From Axinella damicornis (taxonomy: Eukaryota > Porifera > Demospongiae > Axinellida > Axinellidae), in the NCBI GenBank assembly GCA_963931865.1, contig OZ007505.1:17186294-17250293 (forward strand): a DNA stretch of 64,000 bases. Direction: 5' to 3'. Shown piece by piece: positions 12,972-24,137 of this stretch (position 1 is the first letter of the stretch; each line of letters starts with the position of its first letter). The notes below the pieces were generated by a model. It saw only the letters and a list, made by a program, of their open reading frames with translations, did no database searches and was not told the DNA's origin. A program made the translations under genes and the position numbers.

Positions 12972-14404
12972 ATGGCAGTGAACTCAAAGCAGGGCACGCT
13001 GGACAGTTTTGTGAAGAAAACTGAGAAAACTGGCAGTTCTCCAAGAGCTCAGAGGGTTCAGTCTGATGCCATTCGCCATGCTGCAGCTTCCAAGGTCGTG
13101 AGACATTCCCCCATCAGCAGAGGAGAAGGAAGCGGTGGTATGGGTGTGCACACTGGATCACACACTGGGACCTACGAGCACACCGCGTCCACCCAACAGT
13201 CTGTAGATACAGCTATCTCCTGTAGCCATCCACAATCATCAGCAACAGTTTCACTGAAACCTCAGACTACCACGTCACAGAATAAGCTACAACTGTCTGA
13301 GGTGAAAGGTGACTTGTTCTCCTGCCCCGCCTCCGCCTCCCTGGTGCACTGTCAGTGAAGACATGCACATGGGCAAGGGGATAGCTACCCTCTTCAAGCA
13401 GAAGTTTGGAGGAGTAGGGGAACTCAAATCGCAGGGTCAGCCATTCTGTCTTATCTAGCTAGCTGTTTATTTTTCTTTTGAGGGTGAATGTGGGTTGTGG
13501 ATCACTTAGTTCACTGGAAATGGTGGACTGGAGCTTGGGAATACGTAGTCTGTTGAGCTAGAACAATTTCTCACGCTCACCGGAAGTTGGGGGTGGGGTG
13601 AGCCCATACAGGAACCAATGAAGGCTAAGAAGAGAGCTAAAGGCGTTTGATTTTTACCTCCATACAGGCCTTTCAGCCAAATGTTACTCTCCCAAGGGTA
13701 GGAGGGTCAATTTACCAATGAAGCAACAGGTGGGATTTGAATCTGGAGCTTTTGGACACAGTCAAATGCTTTAATGAAGCTAACTTTCCCGGGCCCCCTT
13801 ACATATAAGCCCATCCTTGCTGCTGCACTGTTCTTCACCTCCTGACTGTAAAGACTAGTACCTCAGCTGATGTGGTTGTCATTCATCCGATTGACAGATG
13901 TAAGAACTGGCGGTCTTGCTGTCCTCAAGAGAGAAGACAGCTTATTATCTGGTGAGTACCTCTATCCTCATCTGATAATTGTATAATATTATTTGTCCTA
14001 CTTGCAAACAATACAGTAGAAGTTCAATGTAGCCATAGACTAGTGAAATAAACGTAATCTCCCATGCAATAATATGCCCATGCACCCTCGGTACAATGGT
14101 GGTAATGTTCACAAGCTCCTTGCTCATGCAGGCTTGCCCTACAATGCCATAAGTATTCACCTGAGTAACAAATTAACTTTGTCTCCAGTTGACCAAGGTT
14201 CGCTACTTCCACAAGCCTACCTATGACATCCTCCGTTCCTCTCTTCGTGCACTGAGAGACCACTGTGTGAGCAGTGAAGTGCGAAAGCTGTGTATGCCTC
14301 GCATCAGGTGTGGGCTGGACAAACTGAAGTGGGAAAGGGTAGTAGCAGTGATCCAAGAGGTCTTTGCTGATGTGGATATGGCCATCACTGTCTATTACCT
14401 CTGA
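12972..14404 (+). pseudogene. OARD1/TARG1-like ADP-ribose hydrolase, copy A (broken)
   Basis: Exons by homology with copy D: 12972-13435, 13898-13951 and 14189-14404. The N-terminus reads [16 protein letters not shown] and the macrodomain begins [21 protein letters not shown] 2-bp loss after LVHC gives a stop (LVHCQ-stop near 13358). Exon 2 has lost 5 bp of the FIYYL coding region. Exon 3 is open ([12 protein letters not shown] to AITVYYL) but has Arg in PRIRCGLD where other copies have [12 protein letters not shown]1 removes ADP-ribose from acidic residues using a Lys (here AVLKRED) and an Asp (CGLD) pair. The two frameshifts make a functional full-length product unlikely. Confidence 0.85.
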
Positions 14405-15690
14405 TCTTCAAGTCTATCCAGAAACCAATCCACAATTGGAGTCAAGTTTCACCATAATACTATCGGATTGACTACATGCAAGAGTCACGTCATTATGCTA
14501 TATATCTGATCACTAGCTTGACGTCAATATGAAAAAATTCCATTGATAGTCATGCTCTCAAGCATTTTTTGATCTTGAACGTTACAACCATGCATGATCT
14601 CACAGCATGTTTACTTTAGACATAATTTTGTATCTCCTATCAGCTGCAATATATTTATTGTGTGACTAGTACCTGATTGGCTTAGCGCATGCACGCCACA
14701 GCTGCTTAAAAAGTGGCCCTTGGGCTACAATAACCGTGCAATTTGGGGAAAAATTGCACTCTTTTCGTAAATGTATGGCAACTCTATAAGTACGTCATAT
14801 ACTTTAGTCGGTATACACACAAGAGAATGTCAACTACACTCAATTTTGTATCTGCAATGGCCATTGAGACATTCTCTTGTGTTATGAGGAGGCAAGATGT
14901 GGCCAAACACCCCGATTAAGAAAACACCCAGTTCTAAGATTCATGGAAGGGGGAACTGACTGAGTCATTATATAGTACTGATACAGGTGTATATCTAGTT
15001 GTATCTACTTGTGGCATTACTACAAAGAGAAACAACTTCATTGATTTGCAAGTGGAGAATAAGAAAGACAGAACAAGAAAGATCAAAGGGTTAGAAAAAA
15101 TGAAAGAAAACTCCAGCAGCCTCCTCTGAGGAAGAAGAAAGCTGGAAGGTGGGAAAAAAGAGAAGTTAAAGGGGGAAAAATTTTCGAGAACAAAAACAAC
15201 AACCTAGCAACCTCCCATCCCTCCGTGAAAGGTCAGACACACCGAAGTATGCTGCCTCAGGAGCGTTGGATGGGCGTGACTGGGATCACAGGAGGCCGAC
15301 CTGCTTTGCCACAGAACATCCTTTCAGCTTCGGTGAGCGCGGGAACCGGCGTACTTGCTGCTAGGCGGGGAAGTCACGAATCGATATATGTACGGAGTGG
15401 CCCAAACCCCGACTCAATTATTGGGGAGGCAACGTTCAGACCCCAGTCTGCTTGACGAACGCGCCACCTCGACTTCCCGCCAAAACCATGTTCAAATTCA
15501 ATATTTAAACCCAACCGCCCACTTCCGGTTCAAAGGTTACGTATGCGGTCAAGAAAGCGGAGCGGGAAACGGAATGAGGCACTTCACTACCTAAACGAAA
15601 CACAGCAAGCAGCTTGCATTTGTGACTGCAGAGCTACATTTTGGCCACAGTAGTCTTGGATTTCGAAAGAGTTAATTAACTTAGCTGTGG
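14405..15690. other. Spacer downstream of OARD1-A
   Basis: From 14405 to about 14965 it matches 53114-53985 downstream of OARD1-D, but lacks the foldback element found there at 53759. It is therefore the empty site. Between 15060 and 15600 there is A-rich sequence and then GC-richer sequence with short open frames that I do not recognise. Confidence 0.65.
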
Positions 15691-15754
15691 TAGTGATGTA
15701 GAGCTAGTCTGGGAACGAGACTAATGTAGACCCGATTGCCAATACCATTGGAGT

Positions 15755-15911
15755 GACCACACCAACCAACTGTGGGTAGGTGAGAGGATCTAGGCCGAGG
15801 AGCAGCATCTCGCCACTGTCGCGGGCCTGGTCCGCGAGAGTAGGCCCGTAACAGCTGGCAGGAAGAAGAGGATCTCGTTTGTGAGAGGCAGCCCAAAGAT
15901 CCTACCTGGAA
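15755..15911 (+). promoter_or_regulatory. NLR2 leader (5' UTR) block
   Basis: The conserved NLR leader (GGTAGGTGAGAGGATCTAGG, GGGCCTGGTCCGCGAG, GTGAGAGGCAGCCCAAAG) ends at the start codon at 15912. Upstream, the TATA-containing segment of NLR1/NLR3 is missing; a TCTGGGAACGAGAC repeat fragment lies at about 15708. TTGCCAATACCATTGGAG near 15737 resembles the NLR4 upstream sequence. No TATA box was seen. Confidence 0.55.
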
Positions 15912-15918
15912 ATGGCTG
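15912..15918 (+). CDS. NLR2 exon 1 (7-nt coding start)
   Basis: ATG GCT G followed by the donor GTAAGC. It joins the DEATH exon at 20111 in phase 1 (M-A-E-S-E-P). With the other two exons the coding length is 3201 nt, an exact multiple of three. The 4.2-kb intron that follows is filled with transposon material. Confidence 0.7.
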
Positions 15919-15944
15919 GTAAGCAAAACCTTACGATTAGACAG

Positions 15945-15980
<36 letters not shown>
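15945..15980. repeat. Poly-C tract just after NLR2 exon 1
   Basis: An uninterrupted C run of about 36 nt starting about 25 bp after the exon 1 donor. It is absent at the same place in the other NLR genes. Confidence 0.95.
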
Positions 15981-15981
<1 letters not shown>

Positions 15982-16085
15982 ATTCCACCACCCTTGTATG
16001 AATGTTGTATTTGAGTTGCCTATGCCGATCTCCGAGTCCGGTCCTGAGCGGCCTATTAAATACTCACCCTTACCTAGCATCTCTA

Positions 16086-16160
16086 CATACCAGTATTAGC
16101 TTGTATGCTATTTATGTATCCCTGCCTTTGGCTAAATCATTATATACAAAAAAAAAAAAT
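16086..16160 (+). mobile_element. LINE 3'-end fragment
   Basis: CCAGTATTAGCTTGTATGCT and CCTGCCTTTGGCTAAATCAT plus an A-run match the 3' end of the LINE at 5231-6170. Only about 75 bp are present, which suits a heavily 5'-truncated insertion. Like the other copy, it lies in an NLR intron 1. Confidence 0.75.
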
Positions 16161-17000
16161 CTCTCAAGTCGGTGATATTAGGGCCTCACTATTTCACAGA
16201 ACGGAACGGACCGCGGAACACTCACTATTTTACGGAATGGAACGGACGGTAAATGTACACGTGCAGCTATACAGTACAATGCACTCCACGAAATTTGACC
16301 GTACACCAATCTCCGAGGTAATCAAACTCTTCCAGGATCCTCCTGTAGTCTAAGGCAAGGCAGCAGCAACAAAAAACTGGGCAGGGTGCCTGGGAACGAA
16401 GCTATATAGATGCAGTGTGCAGTTAGTCCTAAGAGTCTGGCTTAATTGTAGCATGATGTGTGGGAGGTCCAAAGACACCGCTATGGCTACCTGCCCTGTT
16501 CTCTGCTGGATCAATTTCTCTGGAATGTCCCCAAACCACTCAGCCATACCAGCATCAGTATAACTCCTTCAGTATATTTGCTAGATTGAAATCTTGTGCA
16601 CGCTGTCCATAATCCCCTGATCAACAGACAGAACACTATGGACCCTCAAAAATATCGTCTGCAAACCATGAAAAGTCAGTTTCAGGTGAGACACAACCTG
16701 TGTGTATATCTCTACAAGTTGAGTGCTAGCTAGCTGTACACTGTGATTGTGCGAAGCTATGAAAACTGTTTACAAGACGCCAAACACACTAAAATTAGCA
16801 ACCAAATATGACACCAAACATAGTGTGGCACGAGTGCTTTGACGTCACTACTGTGCCATATCTGGCACTTGCAACTGTACTGTAGGTTCTTCTGTGCATG
16901 GTCACATCGTCATACCCAGTAGAGTAAACCACTGAAATTCGGCCATCATGAATACTCGGAGGGCTGGAAGGCAAGCGCGGCGGAACAGGGGCTATAGCAC

Positions 17001-17038
<38 letters not shown>

Positions 17039-17379
17039 AATATTATCACAGCCGGGGCTCAGCCCCCCCAATATTAATACACTGAAAGCGCAGTATTTAC
17101 TACTCTAGGCATTCATTAAATCACACGGAGAGCCTTACCTAGGGATATCTACAGCCACGGGACAGTGACGAAGCGCAGACTAGTCCTCTGCCGATCCGCT
17201 TCACATGCAATTCAGTGATGTCTGGTTAATGCATTCGGCTAGCCTTGTTCCCAGGCTCTCCCCTATGCACGCCCCCGTATTTTTCGTCGGCGCGCGTAGG
17301 GGGAGGAGCCTGGGAACGAGGCTAGCATTCAGCCACGTGACAGACAGACAGCCCCCCCCCCCCCCCCCCCCCCCCCCCC
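17001..17379. repeat. Two poly-C tracts
   Basis: C runs at about 17001-17034 and 17351-17379 within the NLR2 intron 1 element. No coding signal was seen around them. Confidence 0.93.
17240..17324. mobile_element. Foldback element with 9-bp target duplication
   Basis: TAGCCTTGTTCCCAGGCTC to GAGCCTGGGAACGAGGCTA. It is flanked by GCATTCGGC (17231-17239) and GCATTCAGC (17325-17333), a 9-bp duplication with one mismatch. Confidence 0.88.
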
Positions 17380-20110
17380 GGCCCCTGCTAGCCCTTCACC
17401 AGAATGGCGCACCTGTATAGTAGCTAGCTCGACGTCTCTCTACAGCATCGATCCTCGGAACTTGCAGTGCAAAGCACGAAGGTGCCACGAGAGCTCAAGC
17501 CCATCCTGATAGCTGAAAAATGAAGGTGAAAAAAAATTTCTGCACTTTGCGCGGACTGCTCAGCACTACACACCTCTATGCACTGCCTTCAGCAGCGTGC
17601 AATTGTATCCCTCAGCCCCCCCAATCTCATACTGCTTCCGCTGCCACTTCTGGAAGGGCAAATGAAAAGCAGCATACCAGCTCATTCCTGCACTGATAAG
17701 TAGTCAGGGCCCTGCCACTCCCGCACCGATGATCACCGACTTGCACAAATAGCTCTTGCTGGCACAAATCTGCAAAGCAGCATCCAAAAATCATCTATCT
17801 TCAGCCTTTAGCACCAATCATGGGATGGTACCTCTTGAAGAATCAGCAAAGGGGGTTACTGGGGATCAAAGTTGGCAAGTGCAGACCCTCGTGGACCAGA
17901 CTACCGAGAACGACTCTCTGGTATCTCGTTCTAGCGGCTTCACCACCTCCTGTTCTCCTAACAGCCTCAGTTCTGCAACTACGGATCGCGGACGTGCGCG
18001 GAAGTACTAGTGATGACCTTCGCTTATGTAAATGATACCTCCACACACATCCGCGATTGATATTTGCGCAGGCCGCTAGGAAAGAGGCTAATGCAGTAAA
18101 GGTGAATCGCCAAAGAAGGACTTGGACAATACTTTTATGAAATGCATGTCTGATTATTGATAGCTATACCTCGTCCAATGTTTTGATCTCTGGAAGGAGA
18201 ACGATGCTTTAGGTCCCAGAGAGTCGTTCTCGGTAGTCCGGTCCCCTCAGGTCTGTGTACAGACCCTCACCCCCCGGACATTTGCACCCAGCCTCGAATA
18301 GAACACAAAGTTTCCATCACACCCATACCTTCTCACAAATTTAAGCGGCCATTGCCATTGTTCCCTAGTTCTGTTTTCTGTGAATATCAATTCTGTCGCA
18401 GTGCATGACTTCCAGGAGGCCTTTCCGGACGTACCGCTTATCATCATTGATATTGATCACCTTGAACATATTCTCTGTCAACTTCTGGTCATTGATACAA
18501 CTTCCCATGCTGCTGCCTGTAATTTTCGCAGATCTGAACAGCGGTCAACGTACCAGCTTAATGTTTGTGAGAGCGCATAAATATACTAATAAGCTCAGTA
18601 GCCCCACCCATCAGTGAATTGCATGCATGGGCCTAGGGAGCTAAATGCCATCACGTGGTCTGTCCAAGTTACGCAGAAGAACGATGTCGACTAATCATGC
18701 AGAAGACTACGTCGGAGACTCAGAAAGAGGATCGGGGGGAGGAATGCAACTGGTGAGTATAGTCTCCATTGCTATGCAGCATAAATTATTACAGAAGAAG
18801 TAAAAAGAGAAAGCAAAAAAAAAATTATGTGATGATCATACTGACGGCCGGGCCTAGGCCTGGGTGGGCCTGGGTTTGGCTACGCCACTGCAGAGGATTA
18901 CAATTGGCCAGGCACCATGTGGACATAACTACCCGCTGGCTGTATTCTCATTCCCAGACAATTCTCTGCTTGCTAAAAATGGTCTGCAAGCGAGACTGCA
19001 CTGGCTGTTGGGGGTCCAAGGGCATGCAGGTGCTTTTTAGGTGCTTAGAAGTGCATTTTGGACACTTCTGGGCCCATTCATAGTATTTACACAATAAAAC
19101 AGTGGAACTCTTGTCCAACTGAGTCCCTGCAGACCAAAGAGTATAGAAGCTGGGCCCATGCTAATGGACCAAAACATGATCTAATTACTTGCGCACTTGC
19201 CAACTTTGATCCCCAGTAACCCCCTTTGTTGATTATTCTGATGATCGGTGCTAAAAGCCAAAGATAGACGATTTTTGGACGCTGCTGTGCAGATTTGTAC
19301 CAGCAAGAGCTATTTGTGCAAGTCGGGATCATCTGCGCATGGTGCGGGAGTGGCAGGGACCCTGTCTACCTACCAATGCAGGAATGATCTGGTTTATTGC
19401 TTTCATTTGCCCTTGCAGCCGTCCGAATGTTCATGGTGGCTGAATGTCAGTGGTTTACTCTACCTTACTCCTTCAAATTTTCTTGGTTTGTAAAGAGTGC
19501 TTTCTCGGATCCGGCTTTTGCCTTCACTGGTCAGGATCCTGGAGGATTTTGATTGCCTCAGAAATCGGTAGACAGCCTTATTTTCATGAGCACTCTGTGC
19601 TGTATAGCTGCGCGGTACATGTACCGTCCGTTCCATTCCGTGAAATAGTGAGTGTTCCGCGGTCCGTTCCAGTCCGTTCCGTTCTGTTAAATAGTGAGGC
19701 CCTGCAAATAAAGAAAGCAGCTACGTACAGTTGTTAGTCCTATATAGGAAAGAGGCTAAAGTTGGAACAGAGGCACTAGTCTGGCAAAGGCAGACCGAGC
19801 GTGTAAGCGCGAGGGTCTGGTCTGAAGCCTATATATAGCAGTGCAATCAGATTGCTGAATAGGCAATTACTGTACCACATTAGTTACTGTGCTTGCATGT
19901 ATAAAAGTTATGTTGCACAAGTAAATTCCTCCAGTACAAATTAAACCTAGTGTATACCTTCAGACCAGACCCTTGCGCTTATACACTTGGCCAGACTAAT
20001 GGGTGGGTGCGGTGGATTGTTCCGGGTTAACTGTCCAGTGATCACAATTTGTGGTGATTATATTGTGGTTCCATTTCAATTTTTTGCTTCCCAAACATGA
20101 TGTTTTTCAG

Positions 20111-20368
20111 AATCTGAGCCCACCCTCCGTGAGCTGAGTGAGCTACCTGTGGTTGACTGCTGGTACAGGCTTGGCATTCAACTCGGTGTCACTGAGGATA
20201 ACCTGGATGTGATTGAGCAGAACTACCCAAGAGATGTGAAAATGTGTAGGTCGAAAATGTTTTCCACCTGGCTTAGAAGCGATTCCTCTGCCACCTATGG
20301 AAAGCTTATCAAGGCTCTGGTACTGGTTGGCAAACAATCACTGGCAGGAGAGCTTCGCAGGAAGTACG
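20111..20368 (+). CDS. NLR2 exon 2: DEATH domain
   Basis: Acceptor GTTTTTCAG and donor GTATGT, phase 1 to 1, 258 nt. It encodes ESEPTLRELSELPVVDCWY, LGVTEDNLDVIEQNYPRD, MFSTWLRSDSS and LIKALVLVGKQSLAGELRRK, the same death fold as the other copies. It is three residues shorter near the start than NLR1/NLR4 and pairs with NLR3 in this respect. Confidence 0.88.
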
Positions 20369-21273
20369 GTATGTTGTGTGTGTATATCCTCCAATATCCT
20401 CCAATATGAGCATATACAGTTCGGAACTCTAGAGTAGACTGTTCCTGCTCTCAGACGTTTGTTCAGCCAGGATTTCACACTAAATTGCATTTGTCACCAG
20501 ACTTGCAACTGGGACATGGTTTATTGGAAGACAGTAGCTATCGAATATAATTATGCCACTTGTGGCAGTATAGCAACAAATATAATTATGCCCCTTGTGG
20601 CAGTATAGTAACAATGGCTACAAGCAAGGGCTGGGTAGTTTACTTAGACCACAATACACAGCAAAACGGAATCCTTGTCATGTGAACTGCATGTAAGGTT
20701 CTAGGATACCCACATGTTAGTAACATGTGATTAATTAAGTGGGCGTGACTTCCTAGCTTTACAACTAATGTGGAGCTCTCTCAGGCTCAGTAAGCAAGGT
20801 TCATGTACAAGAGATGAACATTGGATGCAGCGGAGGTCAGCTGCACAAGCACTGTAGGGCATATGCACTGCCTGCAGTCATCATACAACCCGGTTATCAG
20901 GATTTTTTGGCATCAAACTTTGCAGATAGTAAGGACTTTCAGTGCACAAATCAAGACCTACCTTGTTGATAGCAGTGACAGATACTATATAGTGACCCCA
21001 GGGAAACTACAATGAGAGACAGAATTCGAAAGTGGAAGCCACCATGGTCAAACGGTCCCCCTTTGAGCACGTACTACTTCACCTACTTTCGCTACTCAGC
21101 TCATCTCTCTCTGTCACTACAACATGTACTTTGCTTTCACTGATGGTAACAGTTACACACCCTACACTGAATGGCAGAGACGATGTTTCACATCAAAAAT
21201 TAGTGGCCATCAAGAACGCTTCACTATGGCAGAACAGCAGCTGTCTCCAGTGGGTGCTAGTATACAGGAAGTT

Positions 21274-21725
21274 TAGCCTCGTTCCCAGCCCGTTTTGGGA
21301 GGGAAAAATGGCCTGGCAACTTCCGCCAGTTCAAACTGTTACTTCCGCTGCCAGATAGTTGGAAGTCCCAATCAGATTTCAGATCGCTGTCACCTGACAA
21401 CAGTAAAACAAATTGCGTCATGTGTTGAAGCGTCGCAGTCACGCCCATTCATCACAATAGTTGATTGCGCTAGTGTAGGTGCTCTGCACGACGTCTTTTG
21501 TTTGTTCGTCTTCTGCTTGCCTTCCGTCGCAGAACCTGCGTAAACAGTTGCTTCCACGAGCAGGAAAGGACCATTCTCAGCCGGTGAAAATATATGAAGT
21601 ATCACGTGGACTTCACTGATTGAATGAGGTATGCAATTGCCGTGACGTTACGTCCGTAAACAGTTTGAACTCGCGGAAGTTGCCAGACCATTTCTCCCTC
21701 CCAAAACGGCCTGGGAACGAGGCTA
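21274..21725. mobile_element. 452-bp member of the TAGCCTCGTTCCCAG foldback family
   Basis: Long inverted ends of about 65-70 bp (TAGCCTCGTTCCCAGCCCGT; CTGGGAACGAGGCTA at the right). They are flanked by the exact 10-bp duplication ACAGGAAGTT at 21264-21273 and 21726-21735. This is the longest family member in the window and may be closest to the parent element. No transposase was seen. Confidence 0.9.
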
Positions 21726-23219
21726 ACAGGAAGTTATGCCCACTTAATTGATAGTTATTTGGTATTCCGTTACCTAAAATAACATTATATCCCACCTACT
21801 ATACTAATGCCATAGAAGGGGAGGGAGTGTATGAGCCATATTTCCCTCCCTCAGTGTAAGTATACAGGACGGTTATGGTCATATTTCCCTCCCCTGGGTG
21901 ATAACTACGAACCGATGACGTTGAAGAAACATTGCACGTATAGTGATAGTGTTGTCCATAGCTACACGTAACCGTGAGTATAATATGTGTTGAGGTGCTA
22001 GGCTCCTCCGGTTCAGCTCCACCAGAGCTTGTCAACGTCATATCGTGAAGCACTGGCATGAAACTGGACTATTCAGAGACCACTGTCATTTGCAAAGTGA
22101 TGCACGTCCGTCACAGGTAAGTTATTCGCACTTGTAGAGCTTTCAGCGACCTGACGGGGGGTGGGGTTCAATGTTAAGCGCTTCTGCGCTTGACGAACAG
22201 TAAAACTGCACAGAAAACAAGCCTGTTTTCTACTGCTAGCTATGTAAGTAGCTACGTACGTACCTTAGTTTTGTATCCAAGGAAGTGCTGCGGACGAATC
22301 AGGTGCGTTGCTACACAGCCTCGAGGGATATATAACACTTATAGTAAAGTTGTCTGGGATTTATGGCAGTAAACCAACCGAGTCCGAGGGCGACAGCCCG
22401 AGGACGAGGTTTGTTTACAAGGTATGTTTACTATAACTATTACATGTACAGTGAAACAGTCTTATGATTCCGAAGAGCAATTATGTGTACTAAGGAGTAC
22501 CAAGTTCTAGCTTGTTGGGTACATGGCCTCTTTAATATTTGGCTGACAAGGCACAGCAGAACGTGAGAGCAGAAGACTATATAGGTTCACTCAGAAGCCT
22601 ATAGCGTTGTAGTGCCAAGTGCGCGCATGCGCATGTAGCGCAGCGCCCGCTTATTGCACAGAACAAGGGCGTGAAATTCGTCTTTGAGGAAGAGAGAGCC
22701 ATCTGAAGAAACTGACTTGTGTTCGATGTTGTGTGCGTCTCCGAACATCAGCTTACATCATTACATGTACTTATGATGCTGTCACCGATGAAGCCCAGGC
22801 CTGGGAAGAAGTTTGATGCAATAAGGTACCTTTATTTCCACCTGTTCCGCTCGCCGATGCACTACAATACGTGGATGCATTCCTAACTTGATTGCATTCC
22901 TTTATAAAGCGTGACGGAAGTTGCACACGCAAAGATACATACAAATGCTAGCTCAGTATCTGACCGCCGTTGTCATGATTACTTGCCTCCCTACGCTCGG
23001 CAATAACACTTTGCTGGCTTTGTAATGACCCAATGAATACAAGCACCTAGTTGTTACCTGGTATGCACTGTTTGTGCATGCGCGAAATATTCATAAGGGC
23101 GAAGGTGCAATTTAATTAAGAGCATTTTTATAGGATGCATATTAATGTGAAAACACAAACGGGAGTGTCTGGTAGCATATTGACTTCCAACCTAGAGGTC
23201 GAAATAACATGCGGTCATA

Positions 23220-23887
23220 ACTATGGCTAGCTTCTTTAGTCACGCCATTTTCTCGTTTGTACGCATGCACGATCACTTAGCAACGAACGTAATTATTACT
23301 CAAGATCGCTGAATTAGAAGTGTCTTGCGCCGTTGTGTTGACATAATTTCGTACTTCATAAAACCGAGGCGTGTGTAATTTACTACCTACTGAGGGCTGA
23401 ATGCCTATCTAAAGACTCAACAATATATAAATCTGGTTTAGCTAATATTATGGTCTTCAGACAGGGATTACTGCCATCCAGTAAAGGGTTGACTTGGGTC
23501 TGCGGATTCTTTAGCCAATGCTGGTAGTGTTAATACCGGAGTCAATATTGTCCATATACCAAAGCAAGGGCTCCTAGTACTTGTGAGGACACTGACTTCT
23601 GCTCTGTGATGGCAAATTGCATGCGCTGCTGCTAAAAAGATGACATAAACAAGTAATAAAAACAGGATGTAGGGATACCAGAACGGCAAAAAGTAAGGAA
23701 ACAAGGTAGGGATGATCGCACAAAACAGTGAAGTATTCATTCCCCCTACAGAGATCTTTTTCCATATAATATGATATCATAATATGGAAAAAGATCTCTG
23801 TAGGGGGAATGAATACTTCACTGTTTTGTGCGATCATCCCTACCTTGTTTTCTTACTTTTTGCCGTTCTGGTATCCCTACATCCTGT
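23220..23887. mobile_element. Repeat ending in a 226-bp near-perfect palindrome, copy 1
   Basis: The palindrome runs 23662-23887, centred near 23774 at ATGATATCAT. ACAGGATGTAGGGATACC on the left is matched by GGTATCCCTACATCCTGT on the right. The segment before it (CACGCCATTTTC, CACTTAGCAACGA, CAAGATCGCTGAATTAGAA) recurs at 28328-28410. The arms are nearly identical, so the insertion is young or the arms are homogenised. Confidence 0.85.
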
Positions 23888-24137
23888 TACATTTTGAGTG
23901 TATACGGCTAATTGTCTGTGGTGTTCGTGTATACATTAAGCATGTGCACGCAAACAGTAGAAACCAGACCCTTTTTCCGCCCCCAGGGAATGAGACTAAC
24001 ATCTGGATCATTTTGTGCCTGCTGTATGGAATTAGAAGGAATATATACTTCCTTTTAAGGCCTAAGCAGACCCCTGTGCACTGCAGCTCATATGAAAACC
24101 AGATAATTATAGTTCCACATACTTATTATCCTTTCAG

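Larger units (their letters stand above)
16181..19702. mobile_element. Large inverted-repeat element in NLR2 intron 1 (hAT-like ends)
   Basis: Inverted ends of about 95 bp: GGGCCTCACTATTTCACAGA at 16181, and at the right end (reverse complement) GGGCCTCACTATTTAACAGA, ending 19702. Inner inverted arms pair about 17640-17885 with about 19185-19445 (GGGGTTACTGGGGATCAAAG against its complement), and about 17897-17918 with about 18214-18236. The right end reads CAGGGCCTCAC inward, which resembles hAT termini, but no 8-bp target duplication was found. No transposase frame was recognised. It includes poly-C tracts at 17001-17034 and 17351-17379 and the foldback insertion at 17240-17324. Confidence 0.65.
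20369..24137. other. NLR2 intron 2
   Basis: It contains a tandem duplication of about 37 bp near 20545-20625 (ATAATTATGCC, TTGTGGCAGTATAG), a 452-bp foldback element at 21274-21725, and a repeat shared with 28310-29102 that ends in a 226-bp palindrome (23220-23887). A minus-strand open frame at 21799-22059 is not recognised. The remainder has no feature I can name. Confidence 0.6.

Noticed and set aside
15225..15594. Two overlapping 76-79-codon frames downstream of OARD1-A
   Set aside because: No recognisable domain and no counterpart in the paralogous spacer after OARD1-D.
21799..22059. 86-codon minus-strand frame rich in Ser/Thr/Tyr
   Set aside because: It looks faintly like an extracellular domain fragment, but there are no splice sites, partners or repeats of it elsewhere in the window.
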